Below are positions 44,696 through 53,433 of a stretch of DNA of 64,000 bases, piece by piece. Source of the DNA: Arcticibacter eurypsychrophilus (GTDB lineage Bacteria; Bacteroidota; Bacteroidia; Sphingobacteriales; Sphingobacteriaceae); the NCBI RefSeq assembly GCF_001730525.1, contig NZ_MDFN01000008.1, positions 1 to 64,000 on the forward strand. The letters run 5' to 3'. Below the pieces are notes generated by a model that was not told where the DNA came from, did not search any database, and was given only the letters and a program-made list of their open reading frames with translations. The translations under genes and the position numbers were made by a program. Every line of letters starts with the position of its first letter. Within the stretch, counting starts at the first letter, position 1.

Positions 44696-46513
44696 CTATT
44701 TGTGCTGATCAGCTCGCAACCTAATCAATAAATAGCCTGCATAGCTTAACTCCCTATCTATCCTTTTTCGGTCATCGGTATCAGGAATACTCATTGATGA
44801 AATGACAAGAGACACATCATATGCGTTAACTTGTTGCAGTAATACAAAAGATTCATTCGGAAGGTAATACGTATATTGATTACCTGGCTTAGTCTTCAGT
44901 CCGCCCTTTTTTAAACGACCTAATGCATTTGTGATCAGTTTATTAACATCAAGTTCCACTACACTATCTTTACCGATTATAACATGGAGATTCTTATTTG
45001 ATTCCGATCTCTCCACTACTACCGGTACTCCATTTAAGGCTACCTCCGTTTTATTTGCATAGCTATTAATCTCGATCAAAAAATCATAGCCCTTCACATC
45101 GACCATCTCATTACCAGGGGCTACAAAAGTGACTTCATTGCGAAAATTATTATCATCCTTTTTTACCTTCAACAACGCGTAAGCAGTATCCAAAAGCTTC
45201 GTTTTAATCGCATATCGATTAACGCCAGCTTTATCCTCCATCCTACTTTCAAGCGCAGAGAGATCTACCAGAGTAAAATCCTGTAAAGAATGCAACCCAT
45301 GACGATCCACTAAGTAATAGACAACTGTTGCCCGCTGTCTGATATCTGCATTCGCTCTGGAAGCCATTAACCTTTTCAACCGGAGCACCTGAGAATACCG
45401 GGATACAGAAAAAGCACTTTGCGGACCATAAGTGGACAACAAGGCCAGAATACACAGACTAATAGGAATGACCTTTATATTTTGCCTTTTACTAAACAAG
45501 AAGTAAATAGTATTAAATGTAAGCCATACCGCCAGTATGACCAGGATATACCGGGACTCAGTAATACCATAATTACCTACCCTTTTCCAAACGGCCAACA
45601 ACAGCAGCACAACCAATGGGATCATCATGAAATAGAATACCCTGGAAAACATCTTGATCCATCCATTCCCAGACTTCTCTCTGATTGGGTAGATCAGCAA
45701 TAAAGATAGTATCCCAAATACGGCATACCCTAAAATTAGCGCCGATACCATGCCTTTAGGCAGCTCCCAATTAATAATTATTTTAATTTCGTATACCAGC
45801 AAGATCGCCAAATAAATGGTCATCAAGGGAATCAGTACATATTGGGTAAATATTTTAAGTCCTTTGGGATATGTATCAACCGCCTGATCGGATTTCACAT
45901 CTTCAGGAACTCCGGACAGGAAAAAGATTGTCATGAAACCTGCAGCGACTACCGCAAAAAGCATCAAATAGATTTTAGAATTAATGTCTACACTAAACAA
46001 TCCATCAATCGCTATTAATGCCACCGCCAAGCCACCAAATAATACCCCTGCGTAGAGCGCTGAGGTAAGAAACCTAAGGAATAACGTTTTATTAAATTCC
46101 CAGAAATCGTTTAAATTCCCATGTTTGATAAAAGGCACGAATGCCACTAAAAGATGAAAGGCAAAAGCGATCAATCCAATTCGGTAGATATCAGCATCGT
46201 AATATGACGGGTGCAAAGCAAAATACAACCCTGTGCAAATCAGCACACCAAGTACACGGAAGATCCATTTTTTAACCAGAGTGAAATTATTTACTTCTGC
46301 ATACAGATCGCCGGCTAGTAAAAGCACTAATGCAAAGTTACATACGATGATAAACTTGATGTATTGGTCCTCCACAATTTTGACCTCTCCAATAGGGTCA
46401 ATCATATAACACCAAACTAGTGTGGCAGCTATTGATGCAAATACCTGTAGAGGAAAGCGGAATACTACACGCTGGATACTTTGTCCTAAAGAATATAAGG
46501 AAGGAATTTTCAT
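44696..46513 (-). CDS. DUF4153 multi-spanning membrane protein
   Basis: About twelve membrane helices fill residues 15-370 and a soluble C-terminal domain (about 380-605) follows, the usual DUF4153 arrangement in Bacteroidota. The function of the family is unknown. ATG 46513 (MKIPSLYSLGQ) is chosen over the longer frame, as the extra 11 residues are not conserved in type. It is divergent from the SPFH gene. Confidence 0.82.
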   Translation of the reverse strand: MKIPSLYSLGQSIQRVVFRFPLQVFASIAATLVWCYMIDPIGEVKIVEDQYIKFIIVCNFALVLLLAGDLYAEVNNFTLVKKWIFRVLGVLICTGLYFALHPSYYDADIYRIGLIAFAFHLLVAFVPFIKHGNLNDFWEFNKTLFLRFLTSALYAGVLFGGLAVALIAIDGLFSVDINSKIYLMLFAVVAAGFMTIFFLSGVPEDVKSDQAVDTYPKGLKIFTQYVLIPLMTIYLAILLVYEIKIIINWELPKGMVSALILGYAVFGILSLLLIYPIREKSGNGWIKMFSRVFYFMMIPLVVLLLLAVWKRVGNYGITESRYILVILAVWLTFNTIYFLFSKRQNIKVIPISLCILALLSTYGPQSAFSVSRYSQVLRLKRLMASRANADIRQRATVVYYLVDRHGLHSLQDFTLVDLSALESRMEDKAGVNRYAIKTKLLDTAYALLKVKKDDNNFRNEVTFVAPGNEMVDVKGYDFLIEINSYANKTEVALNGVPVVVERSESNKNLHVIIGKDSVVELDVNKLITNALGRLKKGGLKTKPGNQYTYYLPNESFVLLQQVNAYDVSLVISSMSIPDTDDRKRIDRELSYAGYLLIRLRADQHK

Positions 46514-46662
46514 ATTACAAGTTTTTAGGTCCCAATTGTTCAACAAGGATATGAAAATGGATCGACAACTGATGTAAGTAAACGTAGTTGGAATCCATTT
46601 ATACCATGCCGAGCTATTGAATTTTAATATTTATATAAAACACTTATAAACATGTATTTTTC

Positions 46663-46679
46663 GATATCTTTATGATATC
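46663..46679. promoter_or_regulatory. Repeated GATATC motif in the divergent promoter region
   Basis: GATATC occurs twice around TTTAT, giving a dyad TGATATC-like structure 19 bp before the SPFH gene. It contains TATCTTTA, one base from a -7 box. It may be the SPFH promoter with an overlapping operator. Confidence 0.35.
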
Positions 46680-46697
46680 AATTTAAAATCATAAAAA

Positions 46698-47555
46698 ATG
46701 AAAACTGAAAAAATAATTAATCCTCCATCAGGATATGCTGGCTTAGCGTTTTTTATCATTCTGGTAGTAAGCGCTGGAATTTGCCTTTGGGCAGGACAAA
46801 TTGCTGTAGGTATTATCGTTGGAATATCAGCCTTTGTACTGGTATTGTCCGGACTGATCATAGTGGACCCCAACGAATCAAAAGTGCTCACTCTGTTTGG
46901 TAAATATGTAGGCACAGTTAAGCATGATGGGTTTTTCTGGGTGAATCCTTTTACTGTGAAAAGAAGAGTTTCCTTGCGGGCATTTAACTTAAATGGTCAG
47001 CAATTAAAAGTAAATGATAAAATAGGAAACCCAATAGAAATCGCTGCGGTCATTGTATGGCAAATTAAGGATACCGCTAATGCTGTATTTGCGGTTGAAA
47101 ATTACACACAATATGTAGATATTCAAAGTGAGGCGGCAGTAAGGCACCTGGCCAACTTATTTCCCTATGATAATCTGGAAGACGAATTAGCTACCATTAC
47201 GTTGAGAGGAGGAGCTGAACAGGTGAGTATCTTACTCGAAAAAGAGTTAAATGAACGTCTTGACCGGGCGGGTATAGAAGTATTGGAAGCACGGATCTCA
47301 CATTTGGCCTACTCTCCTGAAATTGCACATTCCATGTTGCAGGTTCAACAAGCTTCTGCAATTATCGCAGCAAGAAGACTTATCGTAGAAGGTGCAGTTG
47401 GAATGGTGGAAATGGCTTTAATTAAATTATCAGAAAAAAACATTGTGGAGCTTGACGAAGAGCGCAAAGCTGCGATGGTCAGCAATTTGCTGGTTGTACT
47501 TTGTGGTGATAAAAGCGTCAGTCCCGTCGTAAATACCGGCACTTTATATCATTAA
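46698..47555 (+). CDS. SPFH/Band 7 domain membrane protein
   Basis: Two N-terminal membrane helices (about 14-32 and 36-56) lead into a Band 7 domain ([19 protein letters not shown], through about 210) and a C-terminal alanine/glutamate-rich helix. SPFH proteins oligomerise into membrane cages and often organise protease or lipid microdomains. At 285 residues it belongs to the short group that is regularly followed by a small ribbon-helix-helix gene, as here (64 bp downstream). The pairing is informative but its function is unknown. Confidence 0.88.
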   Translation: MKTEKIINPPSGYAGLAFFIILVVSAGICLWAGQIAVGIIVGISAFVLVLSGLIIVDPNESKVLTLFGKYVGTVKHDGFFWVNPFTVKRRVSLRAFNLNGQQLKVNDKIGNPIEIAAVIVWQIKDTANAVFAVENYTQYVDIQSEAAVRHLANLFPYDNLEDELATITLRGGAEQVSILLEKELNERLDRAGIEVLEARISHLAYSPEIAHSMLQVQQASAIIAARRLIVEGAVGMVEMALIKLSEKNIVELDEERKAAMVSNLLVVLCGDKSVSPVVNTGTLYH

Positions 47556-47619
47556 TACGTATTGAGATCCTAACTCCTCAACACCTTTGAGGAATAGGAT
47601 CGTTGCATATTCAATTATC

Positions 47620-47790
47620 ATGGCAGAAAAGAAAGCATTTATATTAAGAATAAATCCAGAAGTTTTGAAAGAAGTAGAGAGTTGGGCAACGGATGAATTC
47701 AGAAGCATCAATGGCCATATCGAATACCTGCTGCAACAAGCGCTGATAAATAGAAAAAAAAGTTTACGAAAGAAAAAACCCGACTTATAA
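47620..47790 (+). CDS. Arc-like ribbon-helix-helix protein paired with the SPFH gene
   Basis: A 56-residue protein whose opening AEKKAFILRINPEVLKEVE gives the RHH beta strand and first helix. It continues FRSINGHIEYLLQQAL (second helix) and ends with a very basic tail (RKKSLRKKKPD). It should bind DNA as a dimer. ATG 47620 gives the family N-terminus. Its position right after the SPFH gene is conserved in related bacteria, though the target promoter is unknown; autoregulation is possible. Confidence 0.78.
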   Translation: MAEKKAFILRINPEVLKEVESWATDEFRSINGHIEYLLQQALINRKKSLRKKKPDL

Positions 47791-47952
47791 ATCGCTTCGT
47801 TATGAGTTTTGAATTAAAGACAACAACTTTCGAATCAGCTTGTTATTGAATGATATTTTCAGAACTAAGATTTCAATCAAACTGAAAGGAATACATTTCC
47901 TGAAAGCAGATTGAACTCTTAAATTAATATCATCTAAATAAACAAACACAAT

Positions 47953-48270
47953 ATGAAAAATGTAGTAAAATTAGTAGCAATTGCCCTTTGCACAGCAGTG
48001 GTTGGGTTAACCACACCAAGCATTGCCCAAAACAACGATACGCTGAAAGTAAATCCTGATCAGGCAATTAAAAAAACAGCCAGAAAAGTAGGTAACAAAA
48101 CAGCTGAATTAGCCGTTAAGGGTGCATCAAAAGTTGCTGACAAGACCTATGCCAATAAAGTTGGCCCGGGTGGTCAAACCATTTATATTGATAAGAACAG
48201 TAAATATTACTATGTCAATAAAAAAGGAGCCAAAGTATATGTCAGCAAAGCGAAGCTAAGAAACAAATAA
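47953..48270 (+). CDS. Small secreted basic protein
   Basis: A signal peptide (about 1-25, ending SIAQ) precedes a lysine-rich mature protein of about 80 residues. The C-terminal part, TIYIDKNSKYYYVNKKG followed by KVYVSKAKL, resembles the small basic adaptor domain named from chlorella virus proteins and found in many Sphingobacteriaceae. The function is unknown; binding to acidic polymers is only a guess. Confidence 0.6.
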   Translation: MKNVVKLVAIALCTAVVGLTTPSIAQNNDTLKVNPDQAIKKTARKVGNKTAELAVKGASKVADKTYANKVGPGGQTIYIDKNSKYYYVNKKGAKVYVSKAKLRNK

Positions 48271-48293
48271 CAAAACACCATCACCCCCTCAGA

Positions 48294-48340
48294 GCCTTAA
48301 ATAACGTTCCTGTCTATTTAGAGAGGAATGCTTTTAAGGC
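48294..48340. terminator. Probable terminator hairpin between converging genes
   Basis: GCCTTAAATAACGTTCCT (48294-48311) pairs imperfectly with AGGAATGCTTTTAAGGC (48324-48340). The right arm overlaps the last codons of the galactanase gene. It has no long T tract, so strength is uncertain. Confidence 0.45.
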
Positions 48341-49363
48341 TTTGGTGGGTTTTCCATCATTTTCCCATGTACTTAAACCGTATTTACTCCAGCTCCTTGC
48401 ACCCTGAGGTTCCCAATATAAAACACCCAGACCTCTACCATTTGGAACAGCTCTAACCTTCTCCTGAACGGCAATTAACATATCATATGTATTCTGCTCT
48501 TTGTTGTCTTCCCCTCCCACTTCTACTACCATCACTTCTTTTCCATAACGGGATGCCATATCCAAGAGATTATTTCCAAGGTCATTGACAGACAACGTAT
48601 AATCAGGATTTCCTTCAAGCCAGTATGGATAATAAGAAAGCCCAATTACATCATATTTAGCCCCATTTGCTTTAGCATTGTCGAACCAGTTTCTAAAGCG
48701 TGCATTATTATTACCCTGATCAACATGAAGAATCACTTTAGAATCTTTGCTGACTGCTTTTATCGCATCATAGCCCTTATTTATCAATTGAGCCAATTGA
48801 GGCCAATTCGCGGTGCTGCCTTCAGGGTAAATCATACCTCCCGGTGTTTCATTTCCAACTTGTACCCATTCCGGATCTACACCTGCCGCTTTTAAAGCAG
48901 ACATCACATCAAATGTATAGGTATAAACATCCTGAAGTAACTGATTAAAATCATGACCTTCCCATGCTGCCGGCTTCTTTTGTTTGCCTGGATCTGCCCA
49001 GCTATCACTATAGTGGAAATCAATCATGACCCTCATGCCCGCTTTTTTTGCGCGTACTGCCATCTCTACCGTCACTTCTTTACTGCAATGTCCACTCGCT
49101 CTATCGTCAGATGGATTAACCCAGGTTCTTAACCTGATGGTATTCATGCCATGGTCTTTTAATATCTTAAGGCAATCTTCCTCTACTCCATTATCATTAT
49201 AAAATTTATACCCTGTTGCTTCCATCTGTGACAGCCAACTGACGTCTGCACCTTTTGCAAAGGTCTTGCTTTGTTGTTTGATAGCTGATTCTTTTGCGGC
49301 GCATCCAGACAGCAGAACAGTTATCAATGAGTAAATAAGCAGGCTAAATTTAAGATTTTTCAT
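48314..49363 (-). CDS. GH53 arabinogalactan endo-beta-1,4-galactanase, lipoprotein
   Basis: The lipoprotein signal ends at LLSGCAAKES. The 325-residue mature part is a GH53 TIM barrel: GADVSWLSQMEATGYKF, NTIRLRTWVNP and MIDFHYSDSWADPG are family signatures. The catalytic glutamates are E172 (VGNETPGG) and E281 (VVEVGGED). It cleaves beta-1,4-galactan side chains of pectin (type I arabinogalactan), probably at the cell surface. It stands alone, without a SusCD pair beside it. Confidence 0.94.
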   Translation of the reverse strand: MKNLKFSLLIYSLITVLLSGCAAKESAIKQQSKTFAKGADVSWLSQMEATGYKFYNDNGVEEDCLKILKDHGMNTIRLRTWVNPSDDRASGHCSKEVTVEMAVRAKKAGMRVMIDFHYSDSWADPGKQKKPAAWEGHDFNQLLQDVYTYTFDVMSALKAAGVDPEWVQVGNETPGGMIYPEGSTANWPQLAQLINKGYDAIKAVSKDSKVILHVDQGNNNARFRNWFDNAKANGAKYDVIGLSYYPYWLEGNPDYTLSVNDLGNNLLDMASRYGKEVMVVEVGGEDNKEQNTYDMLIAVQEKVRAVPNGRGLGVLYWEPQGARSWSKYGLSTWENDGKPTKALKAFLSK

Positions 49364-49618
49364 TATTAAGTATTTAGTACTATATGGCTAGCGTATTTTT
49401 GTTCTCTTGGAATAGTAAACATAAGAAATCTCTTCACTTCCGCAGCAATTCATTCAGGTTAAAATTATTTATCTATTTATGTAAGTTTTCTTGATTTTAT
49501 TCTACCTATATGTAAAATCACACAATAGGATCAAAGTAAAACAGAACATTATCTTTCAATTTATTTTGAGACAGGCACATACTTATACGGCCCCCAATTG
49601 CTGTTTAAAAAACAAAAG

Positions 49619-50095
49619 ATGTATGAACAAGAATTTGTAACACTGATTAAAGAATACCAGCGAATTATTCATAAGGTTTGCCATTTGTATCGGGATAACA
49701 AAGAGGACCGGGAAGATCTCTTTCAGGAAATCACATTTCAACTTTGGAAAGCTTACGCCTCTTTTAAAGGTCAATCCAAAATAAGTACCTGGATTTATCG
49801 GATTTCGCTCAATACAGCCATAGCAACCTATCGCAAAAAGAGGCCTGATATTCAATATGTTTCTGTTTTGCCGGATAATCAGGCCGAACAGCAAAATGAA
49901 GGCACCTCAATTCAGCAGGAACTTTTATTTGCGGCTTTAAAACAGTTGGATGATAGCGAAAAAGCATTGATTACGCTCTATCTGGAGGATCTCAGTTATC
50001 AGCAAATTGCAGAAATAGTGGGGATTAGTGAAAATAATATTGGGGTAAAACTCTCCAGAATAAGGAACAAAATACAGAAACTCTTAATTAAATAA
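49619..50095 (+). CDS. ECF sigma factor
   Basis: 158 residues with sigma region 2 (YQRIIHKVCHLYRDNKEDR, DLFQEITFQLWKAY) and region 4 (DLSYQQIAEIVGISENNIG). Unlike FecI types, no FecR gene follows; a four-helix membrane protein starts 3 bp downstream and may act as anti-sigma factor. ATG 49619 is preferred over a start 21 bp earlier because it gives the usual N-terminus. Confidence 0.9.
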   Translation: MYEQEFVTLIKEYQRIIHKVCHLYRDNKEDREDLFQEITFQLWKAYASFKGQSKISTWIYRISLNTAIATYRKKRPDIQYVSVLPDNQAEQQNEGTSIQQELLFAALKQLDDSEKALITLYLEDLSYQQIAEIVGISENNIGVKLSRIRNKIQKLLIK

Positions 50096-50098
50096 AAG

Positions 50099-50641
50099 AT
50101 GGAACTTGAAGATTTAAAATCATCCTGGAACAATTTAGAAACACCGGTTAAGACCTCAGAAGAGATCAAGAAGATGCTATTGGAAAACAATCACCCTGTT
50201 TTAAAGGGCATAAGAAGACAACTATCACTGGAAATTGCAGGTTGGTCGCTATTCCTGATGTGTTATTATACGATGTTTGATGGAGACTTGAAACCACTCA
50301 TAATTAATATCATACTTGTAATTTGTGCATTGTTGCCTTTAATTCATAACCTAACGGGGTATCGGTTTGCAAAGTATCTATTAAATGGTACTACCATACA
50401 ACAATCCCTTGAAAACTATTTTTCAAAAGTTAAAAAATATGCTATAATATCCATCTTAACGCGGATTGTATACGCATCCGGCTTATTGTTGTTTTTTACC
50501 TATAATATACAATTCACTACAGGGAAACAGGTGTTACTTGGCGGCTTGATGTTGTTTTTGGGGATTCAACTATACTTTTTGTATGTATTATGGAGAAGAC
50601 GATTGAGGCAACTTGAAAGAGCGCTGAGTAATTTCAATTGA
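50099..50641 (+). CDS. Four-helix membrane protein, possible anti-sigma partner
   Basis: A cytoplasmic N-terminal ~40 residues (LEDLKSSWNNLE...) is followed by two pairs of membrane helices (about 45-85 and 118-160) and a basic C-terminus. This resembles small membrane proteins that follow ECF sigma genes in Bacteroidota. There is no zinc anti-sigma motif. The 3-bp gap to the sigma gene suggests translational coupling. The role as anti-sigma factor is an inference from position. Confidence 0.7.
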   Translation: MELEDLKSSWNNLETPVKTSEEIKKMLLENNHPVLKGIRRQLSLEIAGWSLFLMCYYTMFDGDLKPLIINIILVICALLPLIHNLTGYRFAKYLLNGTTIQQSLENYFSKVKKYAIISILTRIVYASGLLLFFTYNIQFTTGKQVLLGGLMLFLGIQLYFLYVLWRRRLRQLERALSNFN

Positions 50642-50763
50642 AACTTCAAAAGATCGTTTATAACTTTCCAAGCAAGAAGCAAAGATTTAACCCTATAGCA
50701 GAAAAGATAAAACATAGTATCAAATTGAAGTCTGTTTAAGATTTGGTTACCCTTCAGGCAACA

Positions 50764-50855
50764 GTGATGCCAGGGTGATGCCACAGTGAGGCCACGTTTT
50801 TACAATAAAAGGTGGCCTCACCGTGGCGTCACTGTGGCCTCACCGTGGCGTCACC
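50764..50855. repeat. Array of 11-bp units arranged as a large inverted repeat
   Basis: Three units of GTGAnGCCAnn type (50764, 50775, 50786) are followed by a 15-bp AT-rich spacer and four units GTGGCnTCACn (50812, 50823, 50834, 50845). The right arm is the reverse complement of the left with few mismatches. Units at 50812 and 50834, and those at 50823 and 50845, are near-identical copies. Six of the seven contain the dyad GTG-N4-CAC at exact 11-bp phase. It could fold as a strong RNA hairpin ending the sigma operon or bind a protein along one helix face. Confidence 0.8.
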
Positions 50856-50936
50856 CATAATCTGCCCACAATTTGGTCTCATGTCATGATAAGATTTATA
50901 ATAGTGGGAATGCTCTTTGACAAGACTGGATTTTTC

Positions 50937-50942
50937 TTTAAT
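50937..50942. repeat. Left flanking direct repeat TTTAAT (possible target-site duplication)
   Basis: TTTAAT directly abuts the left inverted end and is repeated at 53833-53838 directly after the right end. Confidence 0.6.
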
Positions 50943-50978
50943 GGGGTAAATTAAGGGAAGGGAACAAATCCGTCACGA
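50943..50978 (+). repeat. Left terminal inverted repeat
   Basis: It starts GGGGTAAATTAAGGGAAGGG and ends CGTCACGA. It differs from the right end at about five positions over 36 bp. Confidence 0.8.
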
Positions 50979-51025
50979 CTTCGCTGTAGAAAAATTCCTT
51001 GATCTTTTCCCAGTATATTCAATTC

Positions 51026-51180
51026 TCAGGATTTAGGATCGGCACCATCACAGAGTCTAAATTTTAAATACCCCAGCTTGATGCTGCAAACAAACCGCAA
51101 TATTTCATCCCAATTATTTTCCAAATGTTCTAGGTTGATCTTACTTGGTTTTAAAGCATCAATCCGTACATCTAAATTTT
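51026..51180 (-). pseudogene. Tn3-family transposase (TnpA) fragment
   Basis: Read leftward, an open stretch encodes LDVRIDALKPSKINLEHLEN, then NWDEILRFVCSIKLG. This is characteristic of the catalytic part of Tn3-family transposases (the INxxxIxxxWDxxLRxxxSIK block). The normal gene is about 3 kb; only ~50 codons remain, with a stop at 51026 soon after the conserved block. It abuts the XRE fragment at about 51190. Confidence 0.75.
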
Positions 51181-51204
51181 GATCCTGAGCGCTTACCCAA
51201 ACCC

Positions 51205-51411
51205 TCGATTGATACGGGCGCTAAGGTGGCCGATGCATTAGGGGTGACACTGGATTACCTGGTGAAAGATGGTCAGTATCAGGACATCGACCAGGATGCA
51301 CTTGAACGCCTGAAACTGATTGAAAGGCTACCACAGGACGAACGTTTGCACCTGTTCGCCACAATGGATGCTTTCTTCGCCAAGAACAAACTATTGGCTC
51401 TGCTTAAATAA
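51205..51411 (+). pseudogene. XRE-type regulator, C-terminal fragment
   Basis: The translation KPSIDTGAKVADALGVTLDYL and the following ~45 residues match the last helix of an XRE helix-turn-helix and its typical C-terminal extension (IERLPQDERLHLFATMDAF). The N-terminal DNA-binding helices are absent: the sequence upstream belongs, on the other strand, to the transposase fragment. It probably is a truncated cargo gene. Confidence 0.7.
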
Positions 51412-51414
51412 TAG

Positions 51415-51440
51415 AGCCCAACAATTTTGCTGGGCTTTGA
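51415..51440 (+). terminator. Weak terminator after the XRE fragment
   Basis: AGCCCA (51415-51420) pairs with TGGGCT (51431-51436), followed by a short T run. It lies 4 bp past the stop codon. Confidence 0.5.
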
Positions 51441-51756
51441 TGTAATTGGAAATTCTGAAGTCATTCACCACCTTATTCCGAAAAGGCGAACAAGGCGTTC
51501 TTTCCCCCTTTGATCACCATAACTTACTCAAAGCTAGCTGCATATCTATCCATTAGCTACGTGAATCGTTGTTTTAAAGCGTACGAAATTGCATGGTCGA
51601 GCTTTCCGAAATGTCCAATTTAGAACAGTTTGAGAAAGTTGAACGTTTGGTTAGTCTGGCCCTGCAACTAAAAGACTGGCTTATTATTGCCTTTACCCTC
51701 TCTGTGCAACAGCCGCAACTCAACCCGACTTTAACGTATATCACAAATAACTACTA
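51441..51756. other. Region inside the transposon without a recognised gene
   Basis: An open frame from 51593 begins SNLEQFEKVERLVSLALQLKD, which looks protein-like for ~30 codons, then loses coding character and overlaps the opposite small gene. It may be a further gene fragment; I could not assign it. Confidence 0.35.
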
Positions 51757-51948
51757 TTATTTTTTAAGTTTTCCTCTTCGAAATAACAAAAAAATGATTG
51801 CGATTAAAACCAAGGCACTTATAGCAAATGACAGATTTGTTTTAACTGGTATTTCATGACCAGTTGCATGCAGTACCATGAAAAAAAACACATCTAGCAT
51901 TAACAGCACAATGGTCAAAACCTTTAAAATTGATATTAATAATTTCAT
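51757..51948 (-). CDS. Small two-helix membrane protein downstream of the Rhs tip (possible immunity protein)
   Basis: 63 residues with two membrane helices (about 3-27 and 39-57) and a basic C-terminus. It starts 14 bp after the Rhs stop codon in the same direction. Genes in this position commonly encode the immunity protein for the Rhs C-terminal toxin. No immunity family is recognised, so this is based on position only. Confidence 0.5.
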   Translation of the reverse strand: MKLLISILKVLTIVLLMLDVFFFMVLHATGHEIPVKTNLSFAISALVLIAIIFLLFRRGKLKK

Positions 51949-51962
51949 ATTCTATTATGTGT

Positions 51963-53431
51963 TTAATGAATTGAAGTGTTATAACCCTGATCTTGAAGCA
52001 ATTGCTGAACTTGTTTAATCTGTTCTGCTGACATTCCTCTTACATCTAAAGTATCACCTGGCCTTAAAGTCACTTTATTACCTTGGAGTAAATTCAACAC
52101 TGTTAATGCGGATTTTGTAAGATTAGAAGCTACCTTGGTAGATCCATACAAATCATTAAGACCATTAGCAATAGAAGATACGTTCGGTCCTAAATGATCA
52201 TTTGTCTTTACTCCTTCATGTGCAATTGCATCTTGTAAGGCGTGCAACCCTTGACCTAACTGTCCTAAGTCTTTTCCTCCATGTGAACCAAATATTTTAT
52301 TCCAACCAAACGCAAGCCCTCTTGCAGTTGCCTCTGCTTCTTTCATTCCGCCCGCAGCTTCATTGTCACTCATCATAGAATGCCACACACTATTTTTTTC
52401 ATCTTGAGATTCTTCAGTAGCACTATAATCAATTCCGGATCTGTAATCCTGTATATTAGTAAAAGGGTGCAAAACTCCATCAATGTATTGGGCGTAGCCC
52501 GGAGGGTGATCGGCATAGGTACTTGAATAATGGGCTATTAGGTCAGCTTTTGTATCTGAATATCCCATGCCCTTTAAAGCATTATAAGTGATTTCATAAT
52601 GCACAGACACAGCATATCGACCATCATCATCTATAAAATTTATAGGGTTATTGTTCCCATATGCATAATAACTGATATTGAAAGTCTTCTCTGTAAGCGG
52701 ATCAATCATATTCAATCTTCCTACCACCGGATCATAGAACCTAGCCCCGTAATCATAATAAGCAGTTCCTTCCTGTAACTCCTTCCCGTTATAAAGATAG
52801 TTATTTTTATCCCCGCTCCGATATTTTGCATTAACCAGTCCGTAAGCATAATACTCATCTTCCTGGACCACCCTGGCTGCAGACTGGTATTGGTCTATTG
52901 ACACCCGCGTATTGCCCAAGTGGTCCTTTAGAAAGTATTCGTAACGGTAAGAACCATCTAGAATATTTCTCACCGCACGGCCTTCTTCGGTTGCAATGAA
53001 ATCGATCTCTCCTGCCTTGTACTGGATACCCCCTACGTAATCCCAGGTAACCCCTTCGGTTACCGAACGCAGTTTGCTTCCTGCTGCATCATAGACGTAA
53101 CTGGCCGCGGTAAGGGCTTGTGGCAGGTTATCCTGACCTTTTCAACATCACTGACCTTATGGCTCCTAATGCAAATTTCAATAGCCTGGCTGAAATCATA
53201 TGTATTGCTGATCTCATCGAAGTTTCCCACCGCTACCGTACCTCCCTTGTAATGCTGACTAAAAGACTTAACAACAAGCCCTTCATCATTGTAATAATTT
53301 ACGCTCAATAGCATATCCGACGTCCCGGTAGTTCCGTTGAGCACTTTTATCCTGCTTGCCTTTAACAGCCTCTGGGTCCTGCTGCTTCCTGTGGGTGGAT
53401 AAGGGTTTGTAACGGGTAATGTGTAATCATC
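51963..53431 (-). pseudogene. Rhs-family protein with internal deletion and frame change; intact C-terminal tip
   Basis: Two parts are visible. Upstream (53431-53135) is an Rhs strand region (DDYTLPVTNPYPPTGSSRTQ, NYYNDEGLVVKSFSQHYKGG) in one frame. At about 53135 the sequence jumps to another frame, QDNLPQALTAASYVYDAAG, and runs unbroken through the Rhs core (LKDHLGNTRVSID, YGARFYDPVVGRLNMIDPL) to 51963. A long stretch between them and the whole N-terminal secretion part are missing. After NNNPINFIDDDGR the last ~217 residues are a variable tip with many His residues, including HALQDAIAHEG (H-x3-D-x3-H). This fits polymorphic-toxin organisation. Confidence 0.8.
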
Positions 53432-53433
53432 AA

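Noticed and set aside
50764..50855. CRISPR array
   Set aside because: The units are 11 bp with no unique spacers and change orientation; there are no cas genes in the window.
51593..51859. Gene of 88 residues on the plus strand
   Set aside because: Only the first ~30 codons look protein-like, the rest is low-complexity and overlaps the opposite small membrane gene, and no family is recognised.
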